DNA from: Diphasiastrum complanatum
Taxonomy: Eukaryota; Streptophyta; Lycopodiopsida; Lycopodiales; Lycopodiaceae
DNA: 64,000 nucleotides
Direction of reading: 5' to 3'
NCBI GenBank assembly: GCA_029204225.1
Contig: CM055111.1
Location: 8,249,267-8,313,266, forward strand
The position numbers were made by a program, and so were the translations under genes. Positions 33,424 to 44,123 of the stretch are shown here, piece by piece. The notes below the pieces were generated by a model. That model made no database searches, had not been told where the DNA came from, and saw nothing but the letters and a program-made list of their open reading frames with translations. Within the stretch, counting starts at the first letter, position 1, and the number at the start of each line of letters is the position of its first letter.

Positions 33424-33797
33424 ATGTGAGGCTGAATATAAGGCACTAGCTACCACAACAAAAGAAGTGCTTTGGATCAAGGGGATTTTATTGGAGCTAA
33501 AGTGCATCAAGGAGGATGATCTACCATTGACCATTGATGTGACAACATCTCGGCCCAAGCTCTTGCCAACGATCCAATATTTCATGCAAGGAGCAAGCAC
33601 ATCAAAGTTGCACATCATTTTGTGAGAGAGAAGCTTATTGGAAGAGAGATCCAGGAGCATATTGATTCATCTTCAAGTATTGCCAATTTACTCACCAAGC
33701 CACTACTCAAGGGCTCCTTCATGAAGCTTAGATCTAATTTGGGATTGATTCCAAGATAAATGTTTTTTTAGAATAGATAGCTTTTTACTAGGAGGAG
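32379..33797 (+). pseudogene. Ty1/copia reverse transcriptase and RNase H (copia C), RNase H split by (CT)36
   Basis: RT begins at about 32380 (QIQGLDYEEIFAPIAKM) and runs through VFQLDVSNAF, EQPQGFIKDESKV, LYGLKQAPRSWYAKL and LLIYVDDISL (YVDD intact) to DPKIHHWKLAKRVLRY. At about 33236 a frameshift leads to RNase H (KSPQVHILYFLEEM and related). The RNase H core then enters a run of Leu-Ser codons from a CT microsatellite and exits in frame at SSCEAEYKALATTTKEVLW. The C-terminus is SKLHI, then HIDSSSSIANLLTKPL in a shifted frame. A polypurine AGGAGGAG (33790-33797) precedes the 3' LTR. The upstream half of the element is not recognisable. Confidence 0.9.
33350..33421 (+). repeat. (CT)36 microsatellite inside copia RNase H
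   Basis: Seventy-two bases of pure CT lie between the codons for KKQDT and SSCEAEY. Relatives typically have only a few residues (e.g. VSLS) at this point. The tract is a multiple of three and keeps the frame. Confidence 0.95.
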
Positions 33798-33881
33798 TGT
33801 GAAAAATCAAAACGCTATCTATGTTGACTTTAGGGGTTTGATTAAGTTTTTCCATCAAGCATCTATGTGTAGGAAGTTGAT
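33798..33881 (+). mobile_element. 5' part of copia C 3' LTR, interrupted by copia D
   Basis: TGTGAAAAATC at 33798 follows the polypurine tract of copia C. After 84 bp copia D starts. The rest of this LTR should resume at about 40019 (GTGATTGGGTC...), where unique AT-rich sequence continues to the inverted-repeat arm. Confidence 0.6.
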
Positions 33882-34155
33882 TGAGTTAGAATTAAAGTAG
33901 AATCACTGTGGTACTATACTGTGGGTCCTATTAGTTGATAAGGATCAGTTGGCCTCGCCACGAGGCAAGTTGACGGGACACATGTCCCGCCAACGACAAC
34001 CTGGGTCATGCATGGGTTGCCTGAGTGAACAACTATATGTACAGTGTAATTTCATTTTGAGAAATACAGTTGCTATGTGAGCTTGCTGTGGAGAGTGTTT
34101 TTAGTCTGTGTTACTGTGTAGCATGATCTGTGTTCCTGTTCGAAGAAAATTCTAA
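33882..34155 (+). mobile_element. 5' LTR of copia D (274 bp)
   Basis: Starts TGAGTTAGAATTAAAG and ends AATTCTAA. It matches 39752-40018 with about 16 substitutions and one 7-bp indel (CATGTCC-type) by eye. It begins TG but lacks a canonical CA end. The flanking 5 bp, TTGAT on the left and GTGAT after the 3' LTR, agree at four of five positions as an aged target duplication. Confidence 0.9.
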
Positions 34156-34157
34156 GT

Positions 34158-34169
34158 TGGTATCAGAGC
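34158..34169 (+). promoter_or_regulatory. Primer-binding site of copia D
   Basis: TGGTATCAGAGC lies two bases after the 5' LTR. This is the classic complement of the initiator tRNA-Met 3' region used by plant copia elements. Confidence 0.9.
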
Positions 34170-36225
34170 CGTACAGGGAGTGTACACAGTACAACATCGT
34201 TGTTGAAGAGAGCTTCGGGAGAACAGTCTTCTGAGAGTTTGGGGTTTACGGCGGGTTGAAGATGGAAAGAGAAGCACTGGTGCAAGGTTTCTAGTTTTTA
34301 GAGGCCATTGCATCAGACAGGAAAAAATTTGGTGAAAAATTGACAATTTTGGACCCAGTTGAAAATTGAAACAAGGTTTGGGGTTACAGTTTTCTACACA
34401 TAACTGGTGATTTCTTCATTGTTTGTGCACCGTTTTGGATGCTGTAAGGACATGAAGGAGTCTAATTATATTGTCAACCAGCCATGGAGAGATTTTGAGG
34501 TTTATGTCAGAGAGTTGTCTGCATACAGTTAAGCTAGCAGATTTGCGATAAAAGGTGAAAAAAGCCACTTTGTCAAGTTGAGTTAAAATCCTCGTTTCCC
34601 CACGAAATTTCATGATTGAACACTCTGGAGACTTAGAATCAGTAGGACGACCATATTCTAGGCGTCATATTGTGCTCAAAAGTTGATCTAAAATAGAGTT
34701 TGATCAAGCTGAAAATGGGCAGGGTAGGCACGGCCGCAAATAGAGAGAGAGCGTGGCTCGTGCGCGTCCAACCAAGCTGAAGTCGTAGTGTCTCGAGGGA
34801 GCTGGTGTCTCCAAAAAAAGATTTTGATGCATGGTCATGCTGGTGACCACAGGATAAGCTCCTTTGTAGATCGACGGTGGTGATCTGGAAAAGGGAGCAC
34901 CATCGGATCAAATCTGATCGTTAGATCTCCTTAAATCCACTTAAAATTCAATGGAAGGGGCCTGAAGTGCAATTCACATTGCAGCTTCATTAAAGTGAAA
35001 GTTGAGTTGGGTCCCACTTTCATGAAAGGTGAAGTTTCTTCACTTTGAAGAAATTTGTTCAAAAACTAGAAAAGTCCCTATTTTTGGGTCCTTTGTCCGT
35101 TTTGACCCAAACGAAAGGCTATAACCTCCAAACGAAGGGCATCTAGATTGTACCTACATGTACAGTACAACAAAACAGAGTAATTGTAGCGGAGAAAGTG
35201 TTTGGAGTGCACCAAAAGTGATTTCACCATTCCATTGGGCACGTAGTTGGGATTTGACGATTGAGTGCATTTCTAAAAGTGACACCGATTTGGCTTTCAA
35301 TTTGGTGGAAAAGCGGCGAGTGGCTTGGTAAGGGGAAAGGTGAAGGTCATTATTTTCAACTTCTGATATCACAGTTGGCCTCGACATATTGCTTTTAGCC
35401 TACAACAGAAGTTTCAAGCAGTAGGGCGACCCTATTCTAGGCCTCAGATCATGCTCAATGTGATCTAAAACAGAGTTTGATCAAGTTGAAAGTGGGTAGG
35501 GTAGACGCGGCCACAGACAGAAAGAGAGCGTGGCTCACGCGCGTCCAACCAAGCTGAAGTCAATAGTGTCTCGAGGGAGCTGGTGTCTCCAAGAAAAGAG
35601 TTTGATGCATGGGCAGGCTGGTGACCACAGGATAAACTCCTTTGTAGATCGACGGTGGTGATCTGGAAAAGGGAGCACCATCGGATCAAATCTGATCGTT
35701 GGATCTCCTTAAATCCACTTGAATTTCAATGGAAGGGGCCTGACGTGCAATTCACATTGCAATTTCATTAAAAATTCTCAAAGTGAAAGTTGAATTAGGT
35801 CCCAATTTCATGAAAGGTGAAGTTTCTTCACTTTGAAGAAATAGTTAAAAAACTAGAAAAGTCCCTATTTTTTGGGTCATTTGTCCGTTTTGACCCAAAC
35901 GAAAGGCTATAACCTCCAAAAGAAGGGCATCCGGATTGTACCTGGAAGTACGGTACAACAAAATAGAGTGATTGCAGTGGAGAAAGTGTTCAGAGTGCGC
36001 CAAAAGTGATTTCACCATTCCATTGGGCATGTAGTTGGGAGTTGATGACTGGGTGCATTTCTAAAGGCGACGTCGATTTGGCTTTCAATTTGTTGGAAAA
36101 GAGGCAAGTGGCCTGGTAAGGAAAAAGGTGAACATCATTGTTTTCAACTTCTGACATCACAGTTGGCCTCGACATACTGCTTTTAGCCTACGACATGGGA
36201 GAGTCCGCTTTCAAGCAGTTTTTCG
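34170..36225 (+). other. Long leader of copia D with 779-bp tandem duplication
   Basis: About 2 kb separate the primer-binding site from gag. Most of it is one unit present twice: 34641-35419 and 35420 to about 36205. Shared landmarks are TAGGNCGACC, GATCGACGGTGGTGATCTGG, TTTGTCCGTTTTGACCC and TGGCCTCGACAT. Units differ by scattered substitutions and small indels. Frames here on either strand are repeat shadows. Confidence 0.85.
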
Positions 36226-39200
36226 ATGACAAACATGGGAGAGTTCATTTTCAGTGAAAGTAGCAAATTGGATGGGATTTTTAACTATGCAATGTGGAAA
36301 TTCAAAATGAAAAACATACTGATGGAGAAAGACGTGTGGGAAGTCATCACATGTGATGAGAGAAGCCCGCCAAATGAAGCAGATATCAAAAGTGTTCGAC
36401 AAAAAGATGAGGAAAGCTTTGACCTTCATTAACTTATCAATGAAGGATTACATCATTACCCACATTTGTGATGCTGTTACACCCAGACAAGCATTGGATG
36501 TGCTAAAGAAACAGCTCGAGATGTCAAATCTGTCAAGAATCATGTTTTTGAAGTCAAAGCTGAATAGTGCCCGAATGGAACAAGGAGAGCACATTCAGAT
36601 GTACATGACCAAAATCAAGACAATGAGGGATAAACTGCATTCTATTGGTGAGCGCGTGCGACATTGCAGAACCCTATCAGATGTTTGTGAGAAGCATAGC
36701 TTAAAGAGAAAGATTGCCAACCTTTGACGAGCTCATAGGAATCTTGATGCAGGAAGAGCAACGACAAAAAATGGTGAAAGTTAGACGTCAAAATACTGAC
36801 GATCAGGCACTTGTGACACGCCAAAAAACAAGGCAAGGGCAAGGGCAAGAAGAATTCTAAACAGCAATTTGCCAAGCCTCAGGAGGATGAGGGATCTTCC
36901 AGTAAGACCAAGAATAAAGGCAAGTGCTTCCATTGTAGTAAAAAGGGCTATTGGAAGAGTGAATGTCGCAAATTCCTAGCGGAACAAGACAAGGGAAAAC
37001 CAAAGCAAGCAGGTAACCTTGTCGATGAGGGTGAGATTGAAAACTCTAGCATCTTCATATCTGCATTGTCATCTAATCAAGATGATCAAGCGTGGTATAT
37101 TGACTCGGGAGCCACAAGACACATGACAGGTAACAAGAATTGGTTCAGTAGCTTGAAAGTATTGGATAATGGAATGTCCATTTCACAAGCAAATGGTGAT
37201 GTTTGCAAGATCAAGGGGATAGGCATCGTTTCAATCCAACTACCTGTTGGCAAAAGCAGGATGATCAAGGAGGTATTTTACGTACCAGGTTTGAAGAAAA
37301 ATCTACTTTTTGTTGGAGTGATTATTGATCAAAAGTTGAAAGTAGAATTTGTCCATGATCGTTGCTTTGTAAAAGATGTGAACCAAAAGTTCAGAGTTAT
37401 TGCGGATGGAGTAAGAGAGCCCAATACTAAATTGTATAGGTTGAATGCTACAATCAAGGGGCAACATAGACTTGTATCATCCATTCCATCGCAAACTGAG
37501 TTGTGGCATAAGAGGCTTGGTCACTTGAACTTAGGAAGCCTCAGTTTGATGAGAAAATTGGAGATGGTAACAGGATTGCCTACCATAGAAGACCACTTGA
37601 AACCGATGTGCGAATCATATGTATATGGGACGTGTTGCAAGGGCAAATAACATCTTGAATTTGATCCACATAAATTTATGCTGGCCTATGAGGACTATGT
37701 CCTTAGGTAAAGCCTTCTATTTTATGACCTTTGTTGATGATATGTCACGTAAGACGTGGATCTAATTCTTGAAGAAGAATCAGATGCATTTGACAATTTC
37801 AAGAGCTTCAAAGCTTTGGTCAAAAATCAAATAGGTAGGAAGATCAAAGACCTAAGATCAGATAGTGGAGGTGAGTACAAGTCGAATGACTTCAATGATC
37901 TTTGTGATCAATGTGGGATCAGAAGTCAATTTACGCAAGCTCATACTCCTGCTCTTAATGGTATAGCTGAGCGCAAGAATTGTACGATTGTGGAAAGTGC
38001 CAGATCTATGCTAGCTGAGATGAAACTACCAAAAGATTTTTGGTCAGAAGCATGCAGTAGACAGTCTATCTTCAAAAAAGAAGTCCTACCATTGCTATAC
38101 CAAAGATTACACCTAAGGAGGCATTCACAAAGAAGAAGCCAAAGGTGAACCACTTGCGAATCTTTGGATGTAAGGCCTTTGTACACATTCCTAAGGAAGA
38201 GAGACATAAACTTAATGTAAAAGCTATCAAGTGTATATTCCTAGGATATGATGATCGTGTGAAGGGCTATAGATGTTTTGATCCAGTGAAAAACAAAATC
38301 CATGTAAGCCATGATGTTATCTTTGATGAATCCAAGATGTATGAAGACGAGGATGCTGAGAAGATAGATACATCCAGTGGAAAAGATGGTATAGTGAGGA
38401 TACCTCTTGATGATGATCCATTCATTGACCTTCCAAATGATGAAAAAGAGGATACATCTCAAGATACTACTACTCAACCTCAAGAGATAGGTTGGAGAGG
38501 TAGGGACAAACCTTTTGGTGCATGAATGATTGAAGTATGTGAAATCTGCTTTTCTAAATGGTGAGCTAGAAGAAGAGGTGTTCATGGATCAACCTGAAGG
38601 CTTTGTGGCGAAAGGATAGAAGAATAAAGTATGTCGCTTGAAGAAAGCACTTTATGGTCTTAAACAGGCACCACGTACATGGTATAGCAGGATTGATGCC
38701 TACTTTCGTTCAAAGGGGATGGTGAGAACACATTCTAATCCAAATCTATATGTGCTATGCTTTGATGGTATGGTTGCTTTGATTGCTCTTTATGTTGATG
38801 ACTTGATTATTACGGGAAATAATCAAGAGATGATAGACATGAAGACCTCACGGAACAATTCGAGATGACAGATCTCAGTCTGATGCATTATTGCCATGGA
38901 GTAGAGGTGTGACAAAAAGGACACGAAGTGAGTTTAACACAGGTGAAGTATGTCAAAGAGTTGTTGCACAGGTTTAGGTTGCAGGATTGCAAACCAGTGA
39001 ATACTCCTATTGGACCAGGTAAAAAGCTTTCTAAGCTTGATGAGTCACAGTCATTTGATGCTACGCTGTATAGGCAGTTAGTAGGGTGCTTGATTTACCT
39101 CCCACGACTAGACCAAATATATGCTATGTTGTTGGTATTGTAGAAACGCATTGGAAGGCAGCTAAGCGCATTCTGCGTTATGTAAAAGGCACTTCAGATT

Positions 39201-39699
39201 ATGGCTTGATTTACAAGAAGCATGAGGATTTACCTGAGTTGTGTGGCTATGTGGATGCAGATTGGGGAGGTGACTATGATGATCATAGATCCACCACATG
39301 GTATGTATTCTAGTTTTGTGACAGTTCCTTTTCCTGGTCTAGTAAGAAGCAAAGTACAATTGCTCTATCGAAGCAGAGTATAAGGCAATGTGTAGTGCAA
39401 CACAAGAAGCTATATGGTTGAGACAAATCTTGGAAGAAGTTGGCATGAGGCAAAAAAATCCCACGACGTTACATAGTGACAGTCAGAGTGGCATTCAGGT
39501 AGCAAAGAATCCAGTGTTCCATGCGAGAACCAAACACATTGAGATTCAGTATCACTTTATACGTGAGAGATTGCTGAGTTGTGAAATTCATGTTCATTGT
39601 AGTACGGAAGAACAACTAGCTGATATTTTCACTAAGCCACTTGTTGGAGAAAAGTCTGATAAGTTTAGATCAAAGTTTTATGTACTTAAAGTTTGTTGA
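36226..39699 (+). pseudogene. Gag-pol of copia D, degraded with an RT deletion
   Basis: Gag begins MGEFIFSESSKLDGIF (in-frame ATG about 36235) and shifts frame near 36400. The second half reads DVLKKQLEMSNLS and MYMTKIKTMRDKLHSIGE. The zinc knuckle is CFHCSKKGYWKSEC, with tyrosine where the third ligand histidine should be. Protease shows WYIDSGATRHMTG. GAG-pre-integrase reads ELWHKRLGHLNLGSL; integrase has LRSDSGGEYKS and NGIAERKNCTIVESARSML. The integrase C-terminus (NHLRIFGCKAF, IFLGYDDRVKGYRCF) runs to about 38515. The first part of RT is missing, and sequence resumes at SAFLNGELEEEVF, then LYGLKQAPRTWYS and LYVDDLIITG. RNase H ends KHIEIQYHFIRERL, IFTKPLVGEKS. Multiple stops mean it is non-autonomous. 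Confidence 0.95.
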
Positions 39700-39741
39700 C
39701 TTTAAAGCTATGTATATGACCGTATAAAAAGTAGACTCTAC

Positions 39742-40018
39742 TTTAAGGGAGTGAATTATAATTAAAGTAGAATCACTATGCTACTTAACTGTGGGTCCTA
39801 TCAGTTGATAAGGATCAGTTGGCCTTGCCACAAGGCAAGTCGACGGGACACGCCAACGACAACCTGGGTCATGCATGGGTTGCCTGAGTGAACAACTATA
39901 TGTACAGTGTAATTTCATTTTGAGAAATACAGTTGCTATGTGAGCTTGCTGTGGAGAGTGTTTTCTGTCTGTGTTACTGTGTAGCACAATCTGTGTTTCT
40001 GTTCGAAGCAAATTCTAA
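39742..40018 (+). mobile_element. Polypurine tract and 3' LTR of copia D
   Basis: TTTAAGGGAG (39742-39751) is followed by the LTR at 39752 (TGAATTATAATTAAAG) ending AATTCTAA at 40018, 267 bp. The roughly 6% divergence from the 5' LTR suggests an old insertion. Confidence 0.9.
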
Positions 40019-40367
40019 GTGATTGGGTCAATTTTGGCTTTAGAGGCAAAATAGTCAAGTACACATGTATTTCCATCATTAGGCCAAAATTGACTTGTGA
40101 TATAGCTCGGGCTAGTTAGGCTTACTACAAGTGCCAAGATTAGATTTGATGAGTGACACTTCCTATTTGTTGGCAAAAAGTCAAGGGTCCAATCATAAGT
40201 GAGAATTTCATTAGAAGGGTCCAATCAAATTAAGAGAATGTTGAGTCACTCATCCAATAAAAATTAAGAGGTGCTAGAAAAGGGGTCCAATAGAAATTGA
40301 GCATGGACTATCTCGAGTTAGTACTAGTAGATTGATTACCCTCATTATGTACTAAGTTTTTTTAGAT
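40019..40367 (+). other. Probable remainder of copia C 3' LTR
   Basis: Sequence after the copia D target site. It is non-coding and AT-rich. By position it should complete the LTR interrupted at 33881, but no second copia C LTR is available to confirm the end. It runs into arm B2 at about 40368. Confidence 0.4.
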
Positions 40368-40559
40368 CAATATGTGATTGTGTGTTTCTAGTCATTATTG
40401 GATTCTCTCTCTACCCGAGACTTGATTGGTACTTTCTCTCTCTACCTGAGAGCAAGACATTTTCCATACTTAGTATTTTCATGTGTACTTGTCCACACGT
40501 GTGAAAGCGCTTGTATGTTAGTTTTATGCATGTTGATGAGTGCTCTTGCCATCGAGTGT

Positions 40560-41530
40560 TTGATCTTGATTTCCAATCTACACTTTATTTAATTAGGTGC
40601 AATCACAAACCCTTAGGAGATCAAATCACATATTGTGACATTCCCACACGTGTGAAAATTTCACATATAGTCCTACAATTAATATGCTCAAAACTTTTTT
40701 TTAAAAAAAATTTATAACCCAAAAACATATTCTCAAAATATGAATAGTCTCATCACCTCTAAGTGATTAAACCTGTAGGTTTTGTACGTTTTAGAAACCT
40801 CAAAAAAAGAATTTGTTAGGTAAATTTCATATTGTGTAAACTTTTTTATATGAATTATAGGTTTTGCGCAAGCAAACGCTGATTTTACCATTCTGAGAAC
40901 TTCAAAAGTACTTTGCACCTTGTACGGTATGCTAGGGAACTACACGCCTTCATAAATTGTGTACCAACCCACTCCAAAAAGAAAGAAACACCGGCCTCAG
41001 TAATGCATTATGCAAGCTTGACTCGTCTCCGAATATGACACACCCTGATTGCTGAACCATATGATCATTTACCTGTAAGGCCTTCAGTATAACTGATTGG
41101 GAAGTGAGTTGGTGAGAAAAGGCAAAAGCGGTGCAATGAATACTACAGGTTACACTATGAAGAAGTCTGGACCATCTCGAGTCTCGACTGTCAACAAGGA
41201 TCGCAAAGATTTTACTTTCATTTGTTGGAATTCCGAAGCCTCATTGAAGAATGATTGAAACCCTGTGTACCCAATTTAATGATCTTCCGCTGATATTCTT
41301 CAGCAGTAGGTCTTAGCTGCGTGAAGTTAGATAGTAGAAACCTGTGTTTTTTATGGAAACACCAAAATATCTGTGGCACCTGGTGAGCGAAGACTGCGAA
41401 GTTGTATTTGTCATTAATTTCGATGCGACATCCAACAACAACTTTCCGTAAGCACTTACACAATGTTAAGGCAGCAGTAGCTAGCCTCCTTTATCAGTTC
41501 TTGTTCTTGCATGCATTACGTAAACATGAT
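40560..41530. other. Upstream region of LTP copy 2 (arm B2)
   Basis: Non-coding counterpart of 10200-11165. The 81-codon minus frame 41218-41463 is conserved with arm 1 (two residue changes) but begins only at TTG, so it is not called. Confidence 0.5.
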
Positions 41531-41532
41531 CG

Positions 41533-41542
41533 CCTATATATT
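41533..41542 (+). promoter_or_regulatory. Probable TATA box of LTP copy 2
   Basis: CCTATATATT lies about 80 bp before the ATG at 41621, in the same position as in copy 1. Confidence 0.55.
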
Positions 41543-41620
41543 CTGCAGTCAGAACTGACCAAAATTAGCTGGATCTCAAATTCTGGTTTTCTGAGTTTGA
41601 GGATCTGAAATACAATTACT

Positions 41621-41953
41621 ATGGCATTCCTTAAGCTCGCCCTGTGTTTCTTGCTCTTTGCATTGCTCCTATCTTCATACGTCAGTGCTCAGTGCAATCC
41701 TAACAACTTTGGGTCCTTGACTGGGTGCCTCTCGGCTGCTGGCAATCGGCCTATGAAGCCCTCACAAAATTGCTGTAATGCACTCAAAGCATATCAGGGG
41801 AAAGCTCAATGTTTGTGCGCTACTCTGACTGCAGCGAAACAAAAAGTCTCTTCAATTAACATCGCAAATGCTTTGAGAATACCGAGGACATGCGGTTACG
41901 GCAACTATATCCCCAGTGGCTTCAAATGCAACGGTATGTACCTAGACATATAA
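41621..41953 (+). CDS. Secreted eight-cysteine lipid-transfer-like protein, copy 2
   Basis: The 110-codon frame encodes a precursor with a hydrophobic signal peptide (MAFLKLALCF ... SYVSA) and a mature domain starting QCNPNNFGSL. All eight cysteines are present (TGC, NCC, QCLC, TCG, FKC) with the same spacing as copy 1. Up to GFKCNGMYLDI the two proteins differ by a single residue in the signal peptide (F/I). The stop at 41951-41953 (TAA) is CAA in copy 1. A donor-like ACG|GTATGT directly after the last cysteine (GT at 41934-41935) suggests the real gene splices here and ends with a tiny second exon that I could not locate. Such proteins act in the cell wall or apoplast as lipid carriers; the lipid here is unknown. 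Confidence 0.85.
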   Translation: MAFLKLALCFLLFALLLSSYVSAQCNPNNFGSLTGCLSAAGNRPMKPSQNCCNALKAYQGKAQCLCATLTAAKQKVSSINIANALRIPRTCGYGNYIPSGFKCNGMYLDI

Positions 41954-42249
41954 GAGCTCAGTATGATTTACAATGCTCTGAATCCAGAATTTAGACGCAC
42001 GTGGATTTATTTTTCTTACAATACATCTCCGCATGCACGTATATTTTGGAGTTTGTTACAAAGCATTGTGTTATCCTGATAATATTTGCAAGATATTCTT
42101 TACTTTCGACGTAGTAAAGCTCATCTCCTTGCGGTCAACATGCTCGATGCACCGTCACATGTTTAATGGAGTGTCTGTGTTTCCGCTTGATACTTTGCAA
42201 AATAATTCCTGCCCATCAGTTTATTTTTCATTAAAGCTTTGAAGCGTAA

Positions 42250-43460
42250 ACCTCATCCAACATACTCTCTCGCAATCACTAAAGCTGTAGCTCAAATCTT
42301 AGTAACAAAAATGCTAATCATCGAGTTCATGAGTTACTAACGCAACATCTTTGTGTCGTAGGTCAAACCATTCCATGAGCGAGATTTGAATCCACCGTCT
42401 TGATTGAGGAGTAATGGACTATTTCAAACTTCAAATGGAGAAGCATGAAGTGAAGGATTATAAATTGGAGCATGGATGCAATGACTTAGTAGTCCCAAAT
42501 ATTTGGCTTTATTGGTGTACACTCTTTCCTGAGTTTTGCATTAAGATTATAGTAATCGGCATTAAATAATACTGGCAGTCACGGGTTGCATGCTAGTGCA
42601 ACTGCAACTGCTCTATTTTAAGACAATAATGCGGCATTGCACTTTCAGATGTATATACACAAGGAACTTCTGATCAGTTCGAAGAATGTCAAATTTCTTA
42701 GTTTCACACGATTTTTCCTAGTTAAACTGTGGATTTGGACCCCTTCTAACTAGTAAAGCTTTTTTCCTAGTTAAGAAATGCATGTGCATCAATTGCATTT
42801 CCTAAATACATTTCTACCATTTCTATATCATAAATTTCTTTTCCTAGCTACAAAATGTGTGTGTCTCAATTTCATATAGGAAACCATTTTATCTCCAATA
42901 TACATTTTAAATTATAAAACAGTTTTCTCATATATTATAACCTCCCACTCATATTTCCTATCCTCATTAACATTAATTGGTGATAGGCTAGTATTCTTTT
43001 TCATCATCTTTATAACATGGGCATCTACACTTTGATTTCATTAGCCCCTATAGCAATTAACATGTTCATTGCAAATCAAGGTGTCCAAAGATTTGTAGCC
43101 CCAACCTTGATCCAAAAGGTTACAAATCTTTGGTTCTTTTATTTTTTTGTCAAACATTAAGGTGAAAGGTAAAATCATTTTCATATGCATCAATTTCACC
43201 TCTCAGTTAAAAAGTAGAACATCAAGAAATTACAAATTTTTTTTTTATTGTTGGGCATTGTAGCAAGGTTGAAATGTTATACTAAAGCAACTCAAAAAAT
43301 GGATAACAATCATGGTGCCTAATCTCCATGTGGCCTCAATAAAAAGTACATAATGGTTTTGTAAATTCTTTAACAAGGAGAATTTGTTTATACACAAGGA
43401 ACTTATGACCACTTCATATATGGCTAGAGATTGCCAATTGACTGATCAAGTTAGAGTAAG
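42250..43460. other. Downstream half of arm B2
   Basis: Non-coding sequence matching 8225-9480 in reverse complement. AT-rich, with no RNA gene or ORF supported. Confidence 0.5.
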
Positions 43461-43462
43461 CT

Positions 43463-44106
43463 TGTGTTTACGATATTTAAGTAGATTCAATTTTATGTCT
43501 ACACACAAGATATCTTGATTTTGATCTCTATGACTTGACATAGAATAATCAAGCTCATCGATCTCTCATGTACTTTTAGTACATCCATGCTTATACATGC
43601 AAGATAATATCCAATGTAAGCTTTGTAGGCCCAAAAGGAGCAATTAGCCTTAAGAACAAGGCGGTTTTCTCTTTAGGCCCTCCAAAGTGATTAATAAAGG
43701 TAGTAGGCCAATAAGGGCCCAATGTAGTTTAAATAACACTTAACACGGGCTAATTATCCCTCAAGATAGTTATGTTTAGCTAAGTGAGAGCATTGTCTAT
43801 AACTAGGCAAGAGACATAAGTTTTGGGATCTTTTGGCTCATTTGCAAGTGAGAGCTTCTTGCTTCCTCCTTGTGAATATGAGCTATGGGGATTTCCTTTA
43901 CTAGGTCTCATGTGCCTTATCTACATGAATCCGTGCTCATTTCCATTGCTATGTACTCTGTCTTTCATTTCTATTGAGATTCTATTCTATGGAGATCCTT
44001 ATGTTTCTAGCTTTCTATAGATATGTTATCATGATTGTCTTGAACTCTTTTTGCTCCTAGCTTTACTTCTTTTGTAATTTCTATTTGCTTGGGATTTGGC
44101 ATGACA
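43463..44106 (+). mobile_element. 5' LTR of an LTR retrotransposon (element G)
   Basis: Begins TGTGTTTACG/TGTTTACG at 43463-43465, directly at the edge of inverted-repeat arm B2, and ends GGCATGACA at 44106. A primer-binding site follows six bases on. The last about 100 bp (CTAGCTTTCTAT...TTGGGATTTGGCA) are repeated at 44188-44285, inside the leader. Confidence 0.7.
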
Positions 44107-44111
44107 TTTCT

Positions 44112-44123
44112 TGGTATCAGAGC
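44112..44123 (+). promoter_or_regulatory. Primer-binding site of element G
   Basis: TGGTATCAGAGC, complementary to initiator tRNA-Met, lies just after the LTR. Confidence 0.85.

Larger units (their letters stand above)
40368..43462 (+). repeat. Arm 2 of the 3.2-kb inverted segmental duplication (segment B)
   Basis: Reverse complement of 8225-11503, with the LTP gene now on the plus strand. The left end starts at ATATGTGATTGTGTGTTTCTAG and the right end at GAGTAAGCTTG, immediately followed by an LTR start (TGTTTACG). It lacks arm 1's 118-bp tandem copy. Confidence 0.93.
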
